Part shown: positions 42,107 to 50,525 of the stretch, piece by piece
How positions within the stretch are numbered: position 1 is the stretch's first letter
Layout of the letters: every line of letters begins with the position of its first letter
Assembly: GCF_018140925.1 (NCBI RefSeq)
Contig: NZ_CP073315.1
Coordinates: 2,170,001-2,234,000 of the forward strand
Direction: 5' to 3'
Origin: Psychrobacillus sp. INOP01
GTDB taxonomy: Bacteria; Bacillota; Bacilli; Bacillales_A; Planococcaceae
Length of the DNA: 64,000 nucleotides
Notes under the pieces: model-generated
Database searches by the model: none
Seen by the model: the letters and a program-made list of their open reading frames with translations, nothing else
Told to the model about the DNA's origin: nothing
Position numbers and translations under genes: made by a program

Positions 42107-42606
42107 CGCTCTCATTACAATTCTTTAGTCTGTTACTAATGGTCTTTAGTGGGATATTGGTAGGGGCAATAATCGAAGGGGCGCGCTTTGTAACGGGAAG
42201 TTTCCCTAGGCGTTCCTACGTTTATAAATATCGTATAGTTCTTGAAATATTTGTTTGGATCATGCTTGGACTAGGTTCTTTTTATATACTTTTTGAAGTA
42301 CGAGATGGCGTATGGAGAATTTATGATCCGCTTGCACAAATAGTAGGTATTCTCTTATACGATCAATTATTTCAGCCAGTGTTTCGGCTAATGGGTAGAA
42401 TCTTTTTACATTTGATCATCCAACCGATTTGGTGGATAATTCGCTTCATTTGGATGGTAGTTAATAAAATTATTTATCTTATATGGATGCTCATCTCATT
42501 TATTTTCAAACCATTTCATTTTTTATTTCAAAAAACGTGGCATTTGGCCCTTCAGAAAAAGCCGAACTTCCGTTATAATGGAAAGTACACAAAAAAATTG
42601 AAATAG
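42103..42606 (+). CDS. yabQ: Spore cortex biosynthesis membrane protein YabQ
   Basis: Membrane protein needed for cortex formation, located in the mother-cell membrane around the forespore. 167 residues with hydrophobic segments at about 5-27, 42-65, 75-95 and 105-135, then a basic tail. The start overlaps the yabP stop, so translation is coupled. In B. subtilis divIC follows as here. Confidence 0.9.
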   Translation: MTLSLQFFSLLLMVFSGILVGAIIEGARFVTGSFPRRSYVYKYRIVLEIFVWIMLGLGSFYILFEVRDGVWRIYDPLAQIVGILLYDQLFQPVFRLMGRIFLHLIIQPIWWIIRFIWMVVNKIIYLIWMLISFIFKPFHFLFQKTWHLALQKKPNFRYNGKYTKKLK

Positions 42607-42624
42607 TTTGATAGGAGAGGGCAA

Positions 42625-43020
42625 ATGGGAGAGAAGCAAAGAAACATACATGTAAAGAAACAAATTGCATCGATTAATACTGATTATGTTCGCTCTATCG
42701 AACGCCAAGAAAATCGAAACAAAGCAAAAAAAGTTCGCTTAGCGAGACGATTAGTATTATTTACAATTTTATCTGTTGCATTAGTTGGATTATTAATATC
42801 TACCTTGCTGAGCAGCAAAAGTGCATATGAAGAAAAACAATTGCAAAAAGAGCAAGTGGCTCAAGAGTTGGAGCAAGTGAAGGAAGAGCAAGAAATTCTT
42901 AAAGTGCAAATTTCAAAGCTGAATGACGATGAGTACATTGGCAAACTATTAAGAAAGCAATATTTCCTTTCCGAAGAGGGTGAAATTATATTTACTTTAC
43001 CAGGAAAAGAGGAAAAATAA
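42625..43020 (+). CDS. divIC: Cell division protein DivIC/FtsB
   Basis: Bitopic divisome protein that forms the DivIB-DivIC-FtsL complex. 131 residues: basic cytoplasmic N-terminus to about 45, membrane segment LVLFTILSVALVGLLIST, then a coiled coil (EEKQLQKEQVAQELEQVKEE) and the C-terminal YIGKLLRKQYFLSEEGEIIF motif of the family. GATAGGAGAGGG precedes ATG. Confidence 0.95.
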   Translation: MGEKQRNIHVKKQIASINTDYVRSIERQENRNKAKKVRLARRLVLFTILSVALVGLLISTLLSSKSAYEEKQLQKEQVAQELEQVKEEQEILKVQISKLNDDEYIGKLLRKQYFLSEEGEIIFTLPGKEEK

Positions 43021-43040
43021 TTTAAAAAAATCAAAAGCGA

Positions 43041-43069
43041 AAGAGTAGTCTTATTGACACTCTTTTTTT
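43041..43069 (+). terminator. Weak terminator of divIC
   Basis: AAAGAGT and ACTCTTT can pair around a long loop, followed by seven Ts. The right arm overlaps the -35 box of yabR, so divIC termination and yabR initiation share DNA. Confidence 0.5.
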
Positions 43070-43081
43070 GTTAGCTATAAT
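43054..43081 (+). promoter_or_regulatory. SigA promoter of yabR
   Basis: TTGACA (43054-43059), 16 bp, TATAAT (43076-43081); both boxes are consensus. Confidence 0.8.
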
Positions 43082-43159
43082 GAAGGTAGGGATTTGTATG
43101 TAAAAACCATATAAATTCGAAAAAGAGTCGCTTAAATTTTAAGGAGGAGCATTTTTTTT

Positions 43160-43594
43160 ATGTCAATTGAAGTAGGCAGCAAGGTAGAAGGTAAAGTAAC
43201 AGGAATCACAAATTTCGGAGCATTCGTCGAACTACCAGGAGGCTCAACAGGTCTTGTTCACATTAGTGAAGTGGCAGACAATTATGTAAAAGATATTAAT
43301 GAGCATCTGAAGGTTGGAGATGTTGTTGAAGTTAAGGTGATGAATGTTGAAGCGGATGGCAAAATCGGATTATCTATTCGAAAAGCAAAGCCTCAAGCGG
43401 AAAGACCAGAGAGACCCGAACGTCCTCAACGTCCACGTGGTGGCAATAATCGCCCAAATGATCGCGATCGTCCAATGAAAGAGAATTTTGAGCAAAAAAT
43501 GACTAGATTCTTGAAGGATAGCGAAGATCGTTTGTCTACGTTAAAGCGCGCGACAGAATCTAAGCGCGGTGGCAGAGGCGCTAAAAGAGGATAA
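43160..43594 (+). CDS. yabR: S1-domain RNA-binding protein (YabR)
   Basis: 144 residues. One S1 domain at 1-75 (GSKVEGKVTGITNFGAFVEL, GLVHISEVADNYV, VKVMNVEADGKIGLSIRKA), then an Arg/Pro/Gly-rich linker (ERPERPERPQRPRGGNNR, quoted in part) and a basic tail. Likely RNA or ribosome binding; the exact role is not settled. AAGGAGGAGC precedes ATG. It has its own promoter and terminator. Confidence 0.93.
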   Translation: MSIEVGSKVEGKVTGITNFGAFVELPGGSTGLVHISEVADNYVKDINEHLKVGDVVEVKVMNVEADGKIGLSIRKAKPQAERPERPERPQRPRGGNNRPNDRDRPMKENFEQKMTRFLKDSEDRLSTLKRATESKRGGRGAKRG

Positions 43595-43635
43595 TTTGCT
43601 GTCTGTTTTATAGGTAGAAAAAATGTCATATAGAT

Positions 43636-43671
43636 AAAAAGGTGTTTGGCTTTGCTAACACCTTTTTTTTG
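43636..43671 (+). terminator. Terminator of yabR
   Basis: AAAAAGGTGTT/AACACCTTTTT, ten-base loop, T-run of eight. Confidence 0.9.
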
Positions 43672-43777
43672 TACACAAAATAATGCAAAAGAACATATTC
43701 TTAAGGTAAGGTATACTGATTTTTATTTTTAATAACGTATGTATTATTTTAGTTTTGATCTTTTAGGAGGTTTTTTG

Positions 43778-44983
43778 ATGGATGCAATGGATGTACTAAC
43801 GAACATAGAACATGTAAAAGCATATTATCAACCAATTTTTAGTGCGGACGAACATACTGTGGTTGCTTATGAGGTTTTAGGAAAGCTTGTAAATGGAGAA
43901 AAGCTTATCAACTTAAACACTTTTGCATATGATGAGGATATTCCAGTAGAATATCGATTAGAAGTCGAACATAAAATTCTTCGCCTAGCCCTCTCAGAGT
44001 TAACGGAAAAGGAAAAAGACTATGATATATACTTATCATGTAATGCAAATTTACTCATACTAGATTATGGGGAGAGTTACTTCGATATTATTAATGAATA
44101 CGTCACTGAAGATTCACTTTCACGAATTGTACTAGTCCTGTCAGAGCATGATTATAAAGGTGATTTTAGCCAACTTAGTAATATACTCAGATATTATCGT
44201 ACATACGGTATGAAAATAGCTATAAATCAAGTGGGTTCGGAAAGTCATATAGATTATATAAAGATGTTGTCACCAAATATATTAAAAGTAAATATAGAAA
44301 AACTGAGCTATGAGTCTTGGAGTGCACAAAATGACTTATTTACATCCCTAGGATCGCTGGCTCGTAAAATAGGAGCAAATATGTTATTTGAAGGAATCGA
44401 TAGTGTGCACCAACTTCAATTTGCTTGGAAAAATGGAGGGCGATATTATCAGGGGAAGTATCTAGCAGATGCTCAAACAGATACAATTTCAAGAGATTTA
44501 TTAAAAGATCATTTCAAAGAAAAGTGCCAGCAATTTATTACGACAGAAAAGCGGTTACTTGAAGAAAAATACAATGAATTGAAAAACCTGCAGAATATGT
44601 TAGAAAAAGCAGTGGAACATATAAATCCAATTAGCGACAATGTAGCGCAATTATTATTACTTGCAGAGAAGTTAGATGATTGTTCTTTCCGTATATATAT
44701 TTGTGATGAAGATGGATTCCAACTTTCACCCAATATTATTCGTGTCAACAAAAAATGGGAGATCCAAGAAGATGCGATCCAGAAAAACTGGAGTTGGCGT
44801 CCTTATTTTTTAAAAACGATTATAAAAATGCGTAATGACCAAAGTGGTGAGTTTTCGGACATGTACAGCGATATTGTTACGGGGGAAATGATGCGTACAT
44901 TTTCCATTCCTCTAAATAATAGTGAGTATTTGTTTATTGATATATCGTATGATTATTTGTTTACACATAATATATTTAGGTAG
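43778..44983 (+). CDS. ykuI: Degenerate EAL-domain protein (YkuI-like)
   Basis: 401 residues. The N-terminal domain follows the EAL fold (YYQPIFSADEHTVVAYEVLG, EVL instead of EAL, E32; N89/N91; E123; K170; E205), but the DDxG metal loop is NQVG (150-153), so both aspartates are lost. The C-terminus (SWRPYFLKTI, MYSDIVTGEMMRTFSIP) is the YkuI-type PAS/Cache-like domain. It probably binds or senses c-di-GMP rather than cleaving it. ATG 43778 follows TAGGAGG; the frame opens at 43739. In B. subtilis ykuI is elsewhere, so the position is unusual. Confidence 0.88.
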   Translation: MDAMDVLTNIEHVKAYYQPIFSADEHTVVAYEVLGKLVNGEKLINLNTFAYDEDIPVEYRLEVEHKILRLALSELTEKEKDYDIYLSCNANLLILDYGESYFDIINEYVTEDSLSRIVLVLSEHDYKGDFSQLSNILRYYRTYGMKIAINQVGSESHIDYIKMLSPNILKVNIEKLSYESWSAQNDLFTSLGSLARKIGANMLFEGIDSVHQLQFAWKNGGRYYQGKYLADAQTDTISRDLLKDHFKEKCQQFITTEKRLLEEKYNELKNLQNMLEKAVEHINPISDNVAQLLLLAEKLDDCSFRIYICDEDGFQLSPNIIRVNKKWEIQEDAIQKNWSWRPYFLKTIIKMRNDQSGEFSDMYSDIVTGEMMRTFSIPLNNSEYLFIDISYDYLFTHNIFR

Positions 44984-45010
44984 GGTATTTAAATATAAGG
45001 GGGTTATCCT

Positions 45011-45460
45011 GTGACGAAAGAAGAACTACTTAAAGCACATGTTGAATATATCAATTGGTTGGACTCTCTGACTACATTAGACGAAACGAGAGCAACTGCT
45101 CCTTATGCAGAAGGAAAGTGGTCACCAAATGAAATAATGATGCATCTTGGGGAATGGGATCGATTTACGGTTGAACAACGTTTGCCACATATGAAAGAAG
45201 GTGAAAAGCTTGAAAGGTTTCCAGACTTCGAAACATTTAACACAAAAGCCGCAGCCCTTGCTCATGAACAAACATTTAAAGAAACCATTTCTTATGCAAA
45301 AAAGCAACGACAACATATTATTGAAAAGCTTCAGCAAACGGATGAAGTAGAATGGGACAAAGCGTTTTACATTGGACAGAGTAAATCCACTATCCGTAGT
45401 TATTTTATGGGTTTTTTAGAGCATGACGAGCATCATAGGAAACAAATCTCCTCTATATAA
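45011..45460 (+). CDS. DinB/YfiT-like four-helix protein
   Basis: 149 residues. The family pattern is a four-helix bundle with three metal-binding His: H45 (NEIMMHLGEWDRF) and H138/H142 in FLEHDEHHRKQI. Members include thiol transferases (bacillithiol-dependent) and putative hydrolases; this one's substrate is unknown. GTG start behind AAGGGGG. It lies 27 bases after the EAL gene and may be cotranscribed with it. It is not in this place in B. subtilis. Confidence 0.85.
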   Translation: MTKEELLKAHVEYINWLDSLTTLDETRATAPYAEGKWSPNEIMMHLGEWDRFTVEQRLPHMKEGEKLERFPDFETFNTKAAALAHEQTFKETISYAKKQRQHIIEKLQQTDEVEWDKAFYIGQSKSTIRSYFMGFLEHDEHHRKQISSI

Positions 45461-45541
45461 ATAATTTTCCGGACTGCTTAGTTTCTGTTATGAATCGCGT
45501 TCTTGCATGAACTTCGACAAATTGTTAATTTCCAAAACATA

Positions 45542-45579
45542 TAAAAAGCAGTTCCTAAAAAATAGGAACTGCTTTTTAT
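45542..45579. terminator. Bidirectional terminator, DinB-like gene (+) / tRNA-Met-Glu (-)
   Basis: AAAAAGCAGTTCCTA/TAGGAACTGCTTTTT with an A-rich loop. Confidence 0.9.
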
Positions 45580-45583
45580 TAGA

Positions 45584-45655
45584 TGACCCCTACGGGATTC
45601 GAACCCGTGTTACCGCCGTGAAAGGGCGGTGTCTTAACCGCTTGACCAAGGGGCC
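45584..45655 (-). tRNA. tRNA-Glu (anticodon TTC)
   Basis: Minus strand: starts GGCCCCTTGGTCAAGCGG, anticodon loop CTTTCAC (TTC), T-arm CGGGTTCGAATCCCG, ends AGGGGTCA. CCA is not encoded (TCT follows). 72 nt. Eight bases after tRNA-Met. Confidence 0.96.
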
Positions 45656-45663
45656 GTAAAATA

Positions 45664-45737
45664 TGGCGGCCGAGGGGATCGAACCCCCGACCTCACGGGT
45701 ATGAACCGTACGCTCTAGCCAGCTGAGCTAGGCCGCC
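45664..45737 (-). tRNA. tRNA-Met (elongator, anticodon CAT)
   Basis: Minus strand: starts GGCGGCCTAGCTCAGCTGGC, anticodon loop TTCATAC (CAT), T-arm GGGGGTTCGATCCCC, ends GGCCGCCA; CCA is not encoded. The perfectly paired acceptor stem (G1-C72) excludes the initiator tRNA; tRNA-Ile2 (lysidine) is a less likely alternative. The Met-Glu pair before spoIIE is conserved in Bacillus. Confidence 0.93.
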
Positions 45738-45757
45738 GTTTTTAACGAACAAATTAT

Positions 45758-45786
45758 ATATTACAAGCGTTTTGCCAAAGTGTCAA
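45758..45786 (-). promoter_or_regulatory. SigA promoter of the tRNA-Met-Glu unit
   Basis: Minus strand: TTGACA (45781-45786), 17 bp, TAATAT (45758-45763), about 20 bases before the tRNA-Met 5' end. Confidence 0.85.
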
Positions 45787-45865
45787 TGCTTCTTTAAGAG
45801 AATTTTAAAAAGATTAAAAGAAAGTTTGTTTTAAATATTTAAACTTTTTAGATTATTAGCTGATG

Positions 45866-45933
45866 TCGTCGAAAAGTTATTTAAAGTACATGTCAGAAAC
45901 AGACATACTTTTTGAGGTGATACTAGGTATACT
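45866..45933 (+). promoter_or_regulatory. Candidate Spo0A-activated SigA promoter of spoIIE
   Basis: TCGTCGAA (45866-45873) is one mismatch from the 0A box TTGTCGAA. CAGACA (45900-45905) and TATACT (45928-45933) would be -35 and -10 with a 22-bp spacer. The long spacer is the hallmark of Spo0A-activated SigA promoters such as spoIIG and spoIIE of B. subtilis. Confidence 0.45.
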
Positions 45934-45964
45934 TCCATCAATAGTTGAATAGGGGGTATTCGCT

Positions 45965-48340
45965 TTGAAGACGGTTTATGAACAGGAACAAAAACGCAGT
46001 ATATCGTTGAGAAGGATCACGGGGGGTTTGAAGGCCAAGAGGATTACGCTTTTATTTTCCGTAATTTTCCTACTGCTCTCATTTTTTCTAGCACAAGTTG
46101 TATTGTTCGAGGCCTCGGTTCCATTTTTCCTTCCTCTTTGGGCTCTAGTAAATCTAAGGTTTCAACGCTTTGTACCTTGGGCAGTTGCAGGAGCAATACT
46201 AGGTAGCTTTACCCTAGGGTTTGGACAAGTCATTATTCATGCAATACAGGCATTAATATTTCCGTTTTATCAAAATCGATTTATTAATAAAATTCCCTTA
46301 CCAGTATTTGTACTGATAGATGTCGTATGTATACAGATAGCTTGGCAGTTTGTTTCGTATGGCGGAGAGATTCCAGTTTCTATTTGGCTAGCCATTGCAT
46401 ATGAAGGTGTATTAAGTTTGTTTATGACAATATTTTTGTTTCAGTTATTCCTGCCATTTCCAGACTTGTTGCATAAAAGGTGGACGGCAGAAAGAATGGG
46501 TGCTGCATTACTCATAGGAGCACTTGTGTTAACTGGAATGTCCTCGTATATATTTGGATATGTTTCGATTCCGCTTATGGCAGCACATCTAGTAATTGCG
46601 GTGTCAGCGGCTATTGGTGGTGTCCAACTTGCCACAGTGGTTGCAGTACTTTCTGGAACAATATTAAGTATTTCTAAACTTAGCTTTAGCGGAATGATTG
46701 CAGTCTACGCGGTAACGGGCTTCTTAGCGGGACTTCATAAGCCTTTTGGGAGACTGTGGCAAGCCTTTAGTATGCTAGGGGCCACGTTTTTCTTTATTTT
46801 ATATGATCGTACATTGCCACTAGACTCTGTTTATATAGGATCCCTTGTTATTGCATCTCTATTGTTTTTCATTGTTCCTTCTACATGGATTAAGGAATTG
46901 AAGGATCAATTATATCCTGATACAACGAGTGTTCTGTTAAGAAGACAAAAGTGGATGACGGAAAAAGTAAATCATCAGCTCCAAGAGTTTCAGCATTTTG
47001 TCGATTTTATCACACGGTTTATATCGGAGAAATTTGATACGAAGGGGTTGAGAAAAGAAGAGAAAACAGAGCCGCTACCTATTTGTCGTTCGTGTTTTCA
47101 ATACGAAAAGTGTTGGGGAGAGAAATCTAATGGAATGCCTGTATTGATAAAGGAGTGGGAGGAACAACCAAAAAAATCCAGAATGCAAACAGAAACTAGA
47201 ATTCAGTATAAATGCGTAAAACCAATTCAAGTGATGCATGAGCTGAAGGAAAAAGAGGCTAAACAACAGCTCACATATGAATTACAACATGGAAAAAAGA
47301 TGTTTGCACTCAAATTAAAAGATATGGGTAATCACATGAGTGAGCTGATGAGCAACTTAGAAAACAATATAACTATGTACTCCTCTCATGAAGAAGTGAT
47401 TAAACAAAGATTCCAGCAAGCGAATATTCCTTTCTTTCAAATAGATGTTTTAAATGTAGAAATTGGACAAATGGAGATTGTTTGTTGTTTACCAATTGAA
47501 GCAAGAGCAAAAATGATAGGGGAACGTTTGATAGTTCCGCTTTTATATGAACTTTGGAATGAACCGTTTGAGATCACGGCAATGAAAGAAATCCATCATC
47601 CATATGAACATATTCAACTGACCTGTAAATCATCTGTTCGCTTTCAAATTACGCATGATGTATATACATCATCCAGTAAAAATACAATCTATTCGGGTGA
47701 TGCGCACGCAGTGTTTCCATTACACCCAGGTTTGATGGCAGTTATCTTATCGGATGGAATGGGGAATGATGTGGAGGCACACCGAGAAAGTAGACGAGTT
47801 ATGCAATTCATGAGGGAATGTTTAAATAAAAAAATGGATCCCGAAACAACGATGCATACACTCCATTACATGATGAGTCTCCAAAATGATAATGACAGCT
47901 ATGCAACAGTAGATCTGGCGTTGATAGACTTACAAAAAGGGGAGTTGTGGTCTTGGAAGGCCGGCAGTATGTCGACATATCTCGTACGTGGGAATGAAAT
48001 GAGAAAAATAGAAAGCAAACATGTGCCATTCGGATTCCTGCCGACCTTCTCGATTGAAGCGAGAAAAATGGACTTGAAAGACGGGGATGTATTGGTCATG
48101 TTATCAGACGGTGTATTCTCAGGTAACACAACTGTCGAAAAACAGGAGCAATATTATCAAAAAATATTACAGGACCCAACAATGAATGCAGAGCGTTTTG
48201 TGAAAATGTTAGAAGAAACATACTCACTACCAGGAGATGATCGAACCGTTATTTTCATGCAAGTAGAGCATGTAGTACCAGAATGGTCCCTCTTCACACC
48301 ACGTCAAACAGCCAAATACCAAGAAAAAATGGTACACTAA
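45965..48340 (+). CDS. spoIIE: Stage II sporulation protein E (PP2C phosphatase)
   Basis: Bitopic septal phosphatase that dephosphorylates SpoIIAA-P to activate SigF and interacts with FtsZ. 791 residues: about ten membrane segments in residues 28-310, a linker/oligomerisation region (cysteine pairs CRSCFQYEKCWG), then the C-terminal PP2C domain with metal aspartates in ILSDGMGND and VMLSDGVFSG. TTG start behind AGGGGGT. Unlike B. subtilis, tilS follows without yabS and yabT. Confidence 0.96.
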   Translation: MKTVYEQEQKRSISLRRITGGLKAKRITLLFSVIFLLLSFFLAQVVLFEASVPFFLPLWALVNLRFQRFVPWAVAGAILGSFTLGFGQVIIHAIQALIFPFYQNRFINKIPLPVFVLIDVVCIQIAWQFVSYGGEIPVSIWLAIAYEGVLSLFMTIFLFQLFLPFPDLLHKRWTAERMGAALLIGALVLTGMSSYIFGYVSIPLMAAHLVIAVSAAIGGVQLATVVAVLSGTILSISKLSFSGMIAVYAVTGFLAGLHKPFGRLWQAFSMLGATFFFILYDRTLPLDSVYIGSLVIASLLFFIVPSTWIKELKDQLYPDTTSVLLRRQKWMTEKVNHQLQEFQHFVDFITRFISEKFDTKGLRKEEKTEPLPICRSCFQYEKCWGEKSNGMPVLIKEWEEQPKKSRMQTETRIQYKCVKPIQVMHELKEKEAKQQLTYELQHGKKMFALKLKDMGNHMSELMSNLENNITMYSSHEEVIKQRFQQANIPFFQIDVLNVEIGQMEIVCCLPIEARAKMIGERLIVPLLYELWNEPFEITAMKEIHHPYEHIQLTCKSSVRFQITHDVYTSSSKNTIYSGDAHAVFPLHPGLMAVILSDGMGNDVEAHRESRRVMQFMRECLNKKMDPETTMHTLHYMMSLQNDNDSYATVDLALIDLQKGELWSWKAGSMSTYLVRGNEMRKIESKHVPFGFLPTFSIEARKMDLKDGDVLVMLSDGVFSGNTTVEKQEQYYQKILQDPTMNAERFVKMLEETYSLPGDDRTVIFMQVEHVVPEWSLFTPRQTAKYQEKMVH

Positions 48341-48343
48341 AAG

Positions 48344-48456
48344 AAAAGCGGAAGGTGCCCGTTAGACTTTCACGAAATACTGAAGTTCTTGAAGAGTAAA
48401 AGGTATAGGCATTTGCAAGTAAATGTCCGCCGAGACTTGCGGGCGATTAGAATGAT
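48344..48456. repeat. Possible degenerate dispersed repeat (GCGCC family), copy 3
   Basis: AAAAGCGGAAGGTGCCCGTTAG at the left end (quoted in part: AGCGGAAGGTGCCCG) resembles the start of the Bacillaceae 'AAGCGGAAGCGCC' intergenic repeat; GACTTGCGGGCGATTAGAATG at the right resembles part of copy 2. Match is poor. It fills the spoIIE-tilS gap. Confidence 0.35.
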
Positions 48457-48475
48457 CAATAATTGAGGTGGAAAA

Positions 48476-49867
48476 ATGCATCCTTTCATTATGAAAGTAA
48501 AAAAATATATAGATAAGCATCAGCTGATTCAAGGTGGGGATCGTCTTCTTCTAGCTTGTTCTGGAGGAGTGGACTCTGTTGCTGTGGTACTCACATTTCA
48601 AGAGCTTAAGAAATTATATAACGTACAGCTTGGGATTGTTCACACGGACCACCAGCTTCGCGGAGAAGAGTCGGCTGAAGATATGCATTTCGTAGAACAA
48701 CTGGCCAATAGATTAGACGTACCTTTTTATGGAACTACACTTGAAGTACCTTCTAGAGTGGAGGCAGAGGGTGGAAATGTTCAGGTGATATGCCGTGAGG
48801 AACGGTACGCTTACTTTGATACTGTTATGAAACAAGAGCATTTTGAAAAGCTGGTATTCGGGCATCATGCAGATGATCAAATAGAAACAATAGTTATGTC
48901 ATTAGTGAGAGGGTCTTTAGCTTCCTCTCTCACGGGCATACCGATAACAAGACCTTTTTCCAAGGGTAGCATCATTCGTCCATTCTTATGTGTAACGAAG
49001 GAAGAAATTTTGGATTTTGTTCTGTTTAAAGAGCAGTCCTTTAGACATGATCCAAGTAACGATAAACATACATATACAAGAAATCGTTTACGTCATACTG
49101 TGGTGCCTCTTCTACGCCAAGAAAATTTGCATGTGGCAGAGAGTATCCGGATGTTTGTAGAAAAACAACAACAAGATGATACCTTTTTACAGACGCTTGC
49201 TAAAGAAAAATTTGACCAGCTTGTTACAGTTAAAAGTGACTCAAGCTTTTGTTTGGATACAAAACAGTTTAGTAAAATTGCTGTTGCTTTACAAAGAAGA
49301 GTGATTCTAATACTATTAAAGTATCTGTATGATAGCTCCAATACGCTATTAAATAATCGTTTAATTGAATCTATTTTAACTGCTTGTAATGAGCAAGATG
49401 GTAATACGGTGATTCATTTGCCAAAAGATTTTTTCCTCATACGTCACTATAGTCAAGTTCAGTTTTCCTCTTATCCGCTACAAACTCTACCAATTCAAGG
49501 TCAAATAATTGATGAAGATTGTTGGAGGGCAGTTGGTGCTGGTTATTCTATATACCTGACTAGAAACTTAAACGAGCAGGTTCCTTCCGATGAAAAATGG
49601 TTTATCCAACTGGAAAATGATTCACTACCTCTTTCTATAAGACCGAAGATGGAAGGAGATCGGATACATTTAAAAGGGATGTCTACTCCGAAAAAAGTTT
49701 CGCGATTATTTATTGATGAAAAAGTTTCGACCGAGGAACGAGTGGTTTGGCCAATACTTGTATCGGCTAAAAATGATATAATGGCTGTAATAGGCCTTCG
49801 TTACGGGCAGCAATTTGAAAAGAAAAGAAATACGCAAAATTTTGTATTATACGTAAAGAGTTATTAA
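48476..49867 (+). CDS. tilS: tRNA(Ile)-lysidine synthetase
   Basis: Modifies C34 of tRNA-Ile(CAT) to lysidine so that it reads AUA. 463 residues. PP-loop SGGVDS at 29-34; HTDHQLRGEESAEDMHFV, GHHADDQIET, and the FRHDPSNDKHTYTRNRLRH substrate segment (quoted in part) are present; the C-terminal TilS domain ends the protein. It is 18 bases before hpt, the conserved tilS-hpt-ftsH order. Confidence 0.97.
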   Translation: MHPFIMKVKKYIDKHQLIQGGDRLLLACSGGVDSVAVVLTFQELKKLYNVQLGIVHTDHQLRGEESAEDMHFVEQLANRLDVPFYGTTLEVPSRVEAEGGNVQVICREERYAYFDTVMKQEHFEKLVFGHHADDQIETIVMSLVRGSLASSLTGIPITRPFSKGSIIRPFLCVTKEEILDFVLFKEQSFRHDPSNDKHTYTRNRLRHTVVPLLRQENLHVAESIRMFVEKQQQDDTFLQTLAKEKFDQLVTVKSDSSFCLDTKQFSKIAVALQRRVILILLKYLYDSSNTLLNNRLIESILTACNEQDGNTVIHLPKDFFLIRHYSQVQFSSYPLQTLPIQGQIIDEDCWRAVGAGYSIYLTRNLNEQVPSDEKWFIQLENDSLPLSIRPKMEGDRIHLKGMSTPKKVSRLFIDEKVSTEERVVWPILVSAKNDIMAVIGLRYGQQFEKKRNTQNFVLYVKSY

Positions 49868-49885
49868 CCCATAGGAGGATTAACC

Positions 49886-50428
49886 ATGTTAGAAAAGGAT
49901 ATTTTAGAAGTCTTGTTATCTGAGGAACAAATCAATCAAAAAACGCGTGAATTGGGAGCCTTGTTAACGGAAGAGTACAAAGATCAGTACCCACTTGCAA
50001 TTGGGATTTTAAAAGGTGCAATGCCTTTCATGTCCGATTTGATGAAACGTGTAGATACATACATTGAAATGGATTATATGGATGTATCAAGCTATGGAAA
50101 TGCGACAGTTTCTTCTGGAGAAGTTAAAATCGTAAAAGATTTAAACACAAGTGTTGAAGGGCGAGATATTTTAATAATTGAGGATATCATCGATAGTGGG
50201 ATGACATTAAGTTACTTAGTAGATCTTTTCAAATATCGTAAAGCAAAATCGATTAAGATCGTTACATTATTAGATAAACCAACTGGTAGAAAAGTAGACT
50301 TAAAAGCAGATTTTGTTGGCTTTGAAGTACCAGATGCATTTGTAGTTGGATACGGTTTAGATTATGCAGAAAAATATCGTAACTTACCGTATGTGGGTGT
50401 ATTGAAGAAAGAAGTTTACAGTTTTTAG
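49886..50428 (+). CDS. hpt: Hypoxanthine-guanine phosphoribosyltransferase
   Basis: Purine salvage enzyme, 180 residues. [16 protein letters not shown], the active loop region [12 protein letters not shown] motif [16 protein letters not shown] and [20 protein letters not shown] are all present. TAGGAGGATTAACC precedes ATG. It lies between tilS and ftsH. In B. subtilis Hpt interacts with TilS and FtsH expression; that link is not testable here. Confidence 0.97.
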   Translation: MLEKDILEVLLSEEQINQKTRELGALLTEEYKDQYPLAIGILKGAMPFMSDLMKRVDTYIEMDYMDVSSYGNATVSSGEVKIVKDLNTSVEGRDILIIEDIIDSGMTLSYLVDLFKYRKAKSIKIVTLLDKPTGRKVDLKADFVGFEVPDAFVVGYGLDYAEKYRNLPYVGVLKKEVYSF

Positions 50429-50525
50429 TTTTAAGCCTAGTTAGAAGGCTTTTCATTGTACGTCCAAAAATTCGTATGATAAGATAATCATTAGTTTTTC
50501 TGTTTACCTTGTGAGGAGGCTGGGA

